Source of the DNA: Candidatus Nomurabacteria bacterium | Lineage (GTDB): Bacteria; Patescibacteriota; Saccharimonadia; Saccharimonadales; UBA7683 | Assembly (NCBI GenBank): GCA_020631865.1 | Contig: JACKGS010000001.1 | Coordinates: forward strand, 186,001 to 250,000 | DNA: 64,000 bases | Direction of reading: 5' to 3' | Shown: positions 61,853 through 64,000 of the stretch, one piece after another | Layout of the letters: each line of letters opens with the position of its first letter | How positions within the stretch are numbered: the first letter of the stretch is position 1 | Position numbers and translations under genes: made by a program | The notes under the pieces: generated by a model | What the model was told of the DNA's origin: nothing | Databases searched by the model: none | What the model saw: the letters and a program-made list of their open reading frames with translations, nothing else

Positions 61853-62680
61853 CTAAGTATTAGCCTCTAGCTTAATACCGGCCGAATGCTTGGCTGCCGT
61901 AATAACATTTTCGAACAATGCACATACAGTCAGAGGACCAACCCCTCCCTTCTGTGGTGTAATCTTTAGATCATCACGATCATAAACATCTCCAGACAGA
62001 TCCCCTTTTGTTTGACCTTCCTCTACGGCAACGCCGGCATCTACAACAACAGCATTCAAAGGAATATCTTTACTAGCCAAAACACCTGGCGTACCTGTGG
62101 CAGTAATAATAATATCCGCGGTACTTACCTCTTTAGCGACATTGTCCGAAGAGTCACACGACACCACATTAACGCTTGATTGCCTTAGTATGCGCTCAAG
62201 TGGCTGACCCACTAGCTTCCCCCTCCCGACAAGCACGACTTTTTTGTTATTGAAATCAATTCCATAACCTGCCAATAACCACAAAATAGCTGTTGGCGTT
62301 GCGGGATCCAGCTTTGCATCAACGCCTAACGCATCAACATCCTTAGAAGGCTTCACTGAGTTTATTACACTATCAGTTTCAGACACATCCTGAAGTGGAA
62401 GCTGGACAATTATGCCGTGAACAGAGTTGTCATCATTTAACTGTGCTATTTTTTCTAAAACTTCATCTTGTTTTATTCGATGAATATCTACCTCAATCAA
62501 TATATCTGCACCATATCGCTTTTTTAAGCGCATATATGTTTCTATAACTGGATTGTCTACAGTAACAATAATTGCCAACTTTGGCTGCACACCAAAAGCC
62601 TGCCTTAGACCACGCACCGCCTTTGCTTGTCGTTCTTTAATAAATCCAGCTAGCTCTGAACCATTCAATTGTTTTGCCAT
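61853..62680 (-). CDS. folD: Methylene-THF dehydrogenase / methenyl-THF cyclohydrolase
   Basis: 275 residues. ETYMRLKKRYGADILIEVDI contains the Tyr/Lys active-site region, HGIIVQLPLQDV and KDVDALG bind folate, VVLVGRGKLVGQPLERIL and ADIIITATGTPGVL form the NAD(P) fold, and PQKGGVGPLTVCALFENV is the PROSITE signature 2. It interconverts one-carbon folates, supplying 10-formyl-THF for initiator tRNA and purines. Confidence 0.95.
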   Translation of the reverse strand: MAKQLNGSELAGFIKERQAKAVRGLRQAFGVQPKLAIIVTVDNPVIETYMRLKKRYGADILIEVDIHRIKQDEVLEKIAQLNDDNSVHGIIVQLPLQDVSETDSVINSVKPSKDVDALGVDAKLDPATPTAILWLLAGYGIDFNNKKVVLVGRGKLVGQPLERILRQSSVNVVSCDSSDNVAKEVSTADIIITATGTPGVLASKDIPLNAVVVDAGVAVEEGQTKGDLSGDVYDRDDLKITPQKGGVGPLTVCALFENVITAAKHSAGIKLEANT

Positions 62681-62760
62681 TGCTTAATATTAACAGAGGT
62701 GGATATAAATTAAAAGACCGCCATAATAACGTGCGATCTTTTAATATTAACTTGCTCGAA

Positions 62761-63351
62761 TTATTGAACAATAGGCGGCTGTGGACCAACCGGAGGTTGC
62801 TGATTATTTGAATCTTGTGGCTGAGGCACTGGCTGCTGAGCTTGCTGAGGTGCAAACTCTTGCCCAGGGACCTGTGCGGCAGTTGCAGTACTCGCTCCGC
62901 CACCAATATACTCTGTTTTACCTATCATAAACAATGCAACAATCGGGATTAATATTGATAACCATATAGTTACCGGCTTTGAGTACTTTTTAGAAAGCTC
63001 AATATAAATAAGAATTATTCCTATAAGGCTAACCCCGGGTATTAATGCTAGGAGAACATACCAGCTAGGTGTACCGGCAATTTTGTTCAGAATAATGATA
63101 TTATAAACTGGCACGATACTTGACCAACCAGGTTCACCGGCCTTTGAGACAATCTTCCAGTTCACGATAATGGCTGGTATCACTAGTAATAGAAATATCA
63201 CTATTTGGAAAATCATCACAATTCCAAAGACAGCAGCTCCGAAAGCCCCACCGGCACCACTAGCCTGAGTTTGCGTAGCTATGTCTGTTCCATACATTTG
63301 ACTACTGTAATCTAATGACGTTTGTGCGAAAGTTGATATTAACGAAAGCAT
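62761..63351 (-). CDS. DUF5684-type integral membrane protein
   Basis: About 196 residues from ATG 63351, chosen for the strong GGAGGAAAA ribosome binding site (a longer frame to 63381 lacks one). Helices at about 41-62 (FGIVMIFQIVIFLLLVIPAI), 92-112 and 125-145. WKIVSKAGEPGWSSIVPVYN and IILNKIAGTPSWYVLL are typical of DUF5684, a signal-peptidase-like membrane family in Saccharibacteria. The C-terminus is Pro/Gln-rich (QEFAPQQAQQPVPQPQD). Function unknown. Confidence 0.65.
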   Translation of the reverse strand: MLSLISTFAQTSLDYSSQMYGTDIATQTQASGAGGAFGAAVFGIVMIFQIVIFLLLVIPAIIVNWKIVSKAGEPGWSSIVPVYNIIILNKIAGTPSWYVLLALIPGVSLIGIILIYIELSKKYSKPVTIWLSILIPIVALFMIGKTEYIGGGASTATAAQVPGQEFAPQQAQQPVPQPQDSNNQQPPVGPQPPIVQ

Positions 63352-63477
63352 TTTTCCTCCTTTTGGATAATGATTATGCATTTAATATAGCAAACTTATC
63401 AATAGATTGGTATAAAGAAATCTAAATAAATTGTTAAACAATAGACACCCATCCATCCACGTACTGTTCTTTAATTA

Positions 63478-63909
63478 TTAACTATCGCCAAGTTTAATAA
63501 AAATCTTGTCGGCCAGTTTATGAATAATCACTACACTTAACGCGACAAACAAAATACCAAAGAATCCATGAATGCTCATGTTAGCTCCGAAAGTTGAATC
63601 TATAGCCCAAATAAAGACAAATTTGGAAAGGAACATTACCAACCAAACACAGAAAAACATCATAGCTTTATAAAATAGACCCTCTCGGTCTTTCAGCCAG
63701 CCGATAATTTTACCCTTAAGCATAAATGCAAGAAAAGTTAATATTTCGAGAACAATTGATGCATAGAATATTGTCGAAAAGCTTCTTGCATCAACAATAT
63801 CTGTATAGTCATTAAAAAATCCTAGTGTAACAGCATATATAAACGTTCCGACAAAGATATCTTTAAATATCAATTGCTTTGAATTAAATACTTTATTCTG
63901 CTTCTTCAT
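63478..63909 (-). CDS. Small membrane protein, four helices
   Basis: 143 residues. Helices near 14-30, 45-65 (FSTIFYASIVLEILTFLAFM), 80-100 and 112-132 (HGFFGILFVALSVVIIHKLA). It ends KLADKIFIKLGDS. Unrecognised. Resembles short transporter-like or sulphur-related DUF membrane proteins but without a distinctive motif. Confidence 0.5.
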   Translation of the reverse strand: MKKQNKVFNSKQLIFKDIFVGTFIYAVTLGFFNDYTDIVDARSFSTIFYASIVLEILTFLAFMLKGKIIGWLKDREGLFYKAMMFFCVWLVMFLSKFVFIWAIDSTFGANMSIHGFFGILFVALSVVIIHKLADKIFIKLGDS

Positions 63910-63921
63910 GTTTATAAAATA

Positions 63922-64000
63922 TCAGATTATATCTTTAGATGCCACTGAGATTTTCGGACTTAAGGCAATACCTATCTCAAAAGATAAGCTGAGAGCAAAT
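63922..64000 (-). CDS. C-terminal end of a gene cut by the window edge
   Basis: The last 25 codons of an open minus-strand frame read FALSLSFEIGIALSPKISVASKDII, split here as FALSLSFEIGIAL and SPKISVASKDII, and end in TGA at 63922. Nothing about the rest can be seen. Confidence 0.3.
   Translation of the reverse strand, partial: FALSLSFEIGIALSPKISVASKDII

Noticed and set aside
1..64000. UGA recoding to glycine as in some CPR lineages
   Set aside because: Clean genes end at TGA (for example the regulator ending 61408), and no long frame is opened by reading TGA as Gly.

Overview
The window looks like a chromosome segment of a host-dependent Patescibacteria/CPR bacterium, most probably Candidatus Saccharibacteria (TM7). 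This is inferred from the gene families; no marker tree could be run. Supporting signs are compact low-GC genes with short or overlapping junctions, a shortened alanyl-tRNA synthetase, many short secreted or membrane proteins of no known family, a G5/DUF348 muralytic protein, a tmRNA, and a diversity-generating retroelement (DGR) of the type common in CPR. UGA behaves as a normal stop, which argues against the CPR lineages that read UGA as glycine.

Layout. 0-11 kb is mostly minus strand: a broken mltG at the window edge, ruvX, a membrane protein and PilM/FtsA-like actin ATPase pair, alaS, mnmA, a YdcF-like protein, iscS and tatD. 11-25 kb holds a VanY-like peptidase, metG (two frameshifts near the start), pgeF, a histidine kinase, a giant beta-propeller surface protein, a degenerate kinase-like protein, a MacB-type ABC exporter, a DEAD-box helicase with a structured leader and a CDP-alcohol phosphatidyltransferase relative. 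25-40 kb has surface proteins sharing a C-terminal sorting-like signal, tmRNA, rsmA, two Nudix proteins, an Rpf-like protein, pcrA and the glycolytic set tpiA, pgk, pyk.

40.4-58.9 kb is accessory. It holds a DGR (template repeat, reverse transcriptase, FISUMP/C-type-lectin-like target with variable repeat), tRNA-Glu, umuC with a degenerate umuD, a Fic/VbhA toxin-antitoxin pair, a sensor kinase, and a cassette region. In the cassettes, near-identical consensus promoters precede two modules of 'small very basic protein + HXXEH (M16-like) protein' and a pyruvoyl arginine decarboxylase operon. Each module mRNA is predicted to start with a 5'-terminal hairpin, changed by compensatory substitutions between copies, followed by an H-type pseudoknot of near-identical sequence. 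I consider this the best candidate for an undescribed system. Two PD-(D/E)XK nuclease paralogues and a REP/RAYT element follow.

58.9-64 kb is housekeeping again: folC, folA and folD, two single-domain response regulators and small membrane proteins.

Quality caution: one-base frameshifts cluster at 1-738, 10.2-10.4 kb, 13.2-13.3 kb and 40.7-43.8 kb. At least one lies in a homopolymer, so some 'pseudogenes' may be consensus errors.
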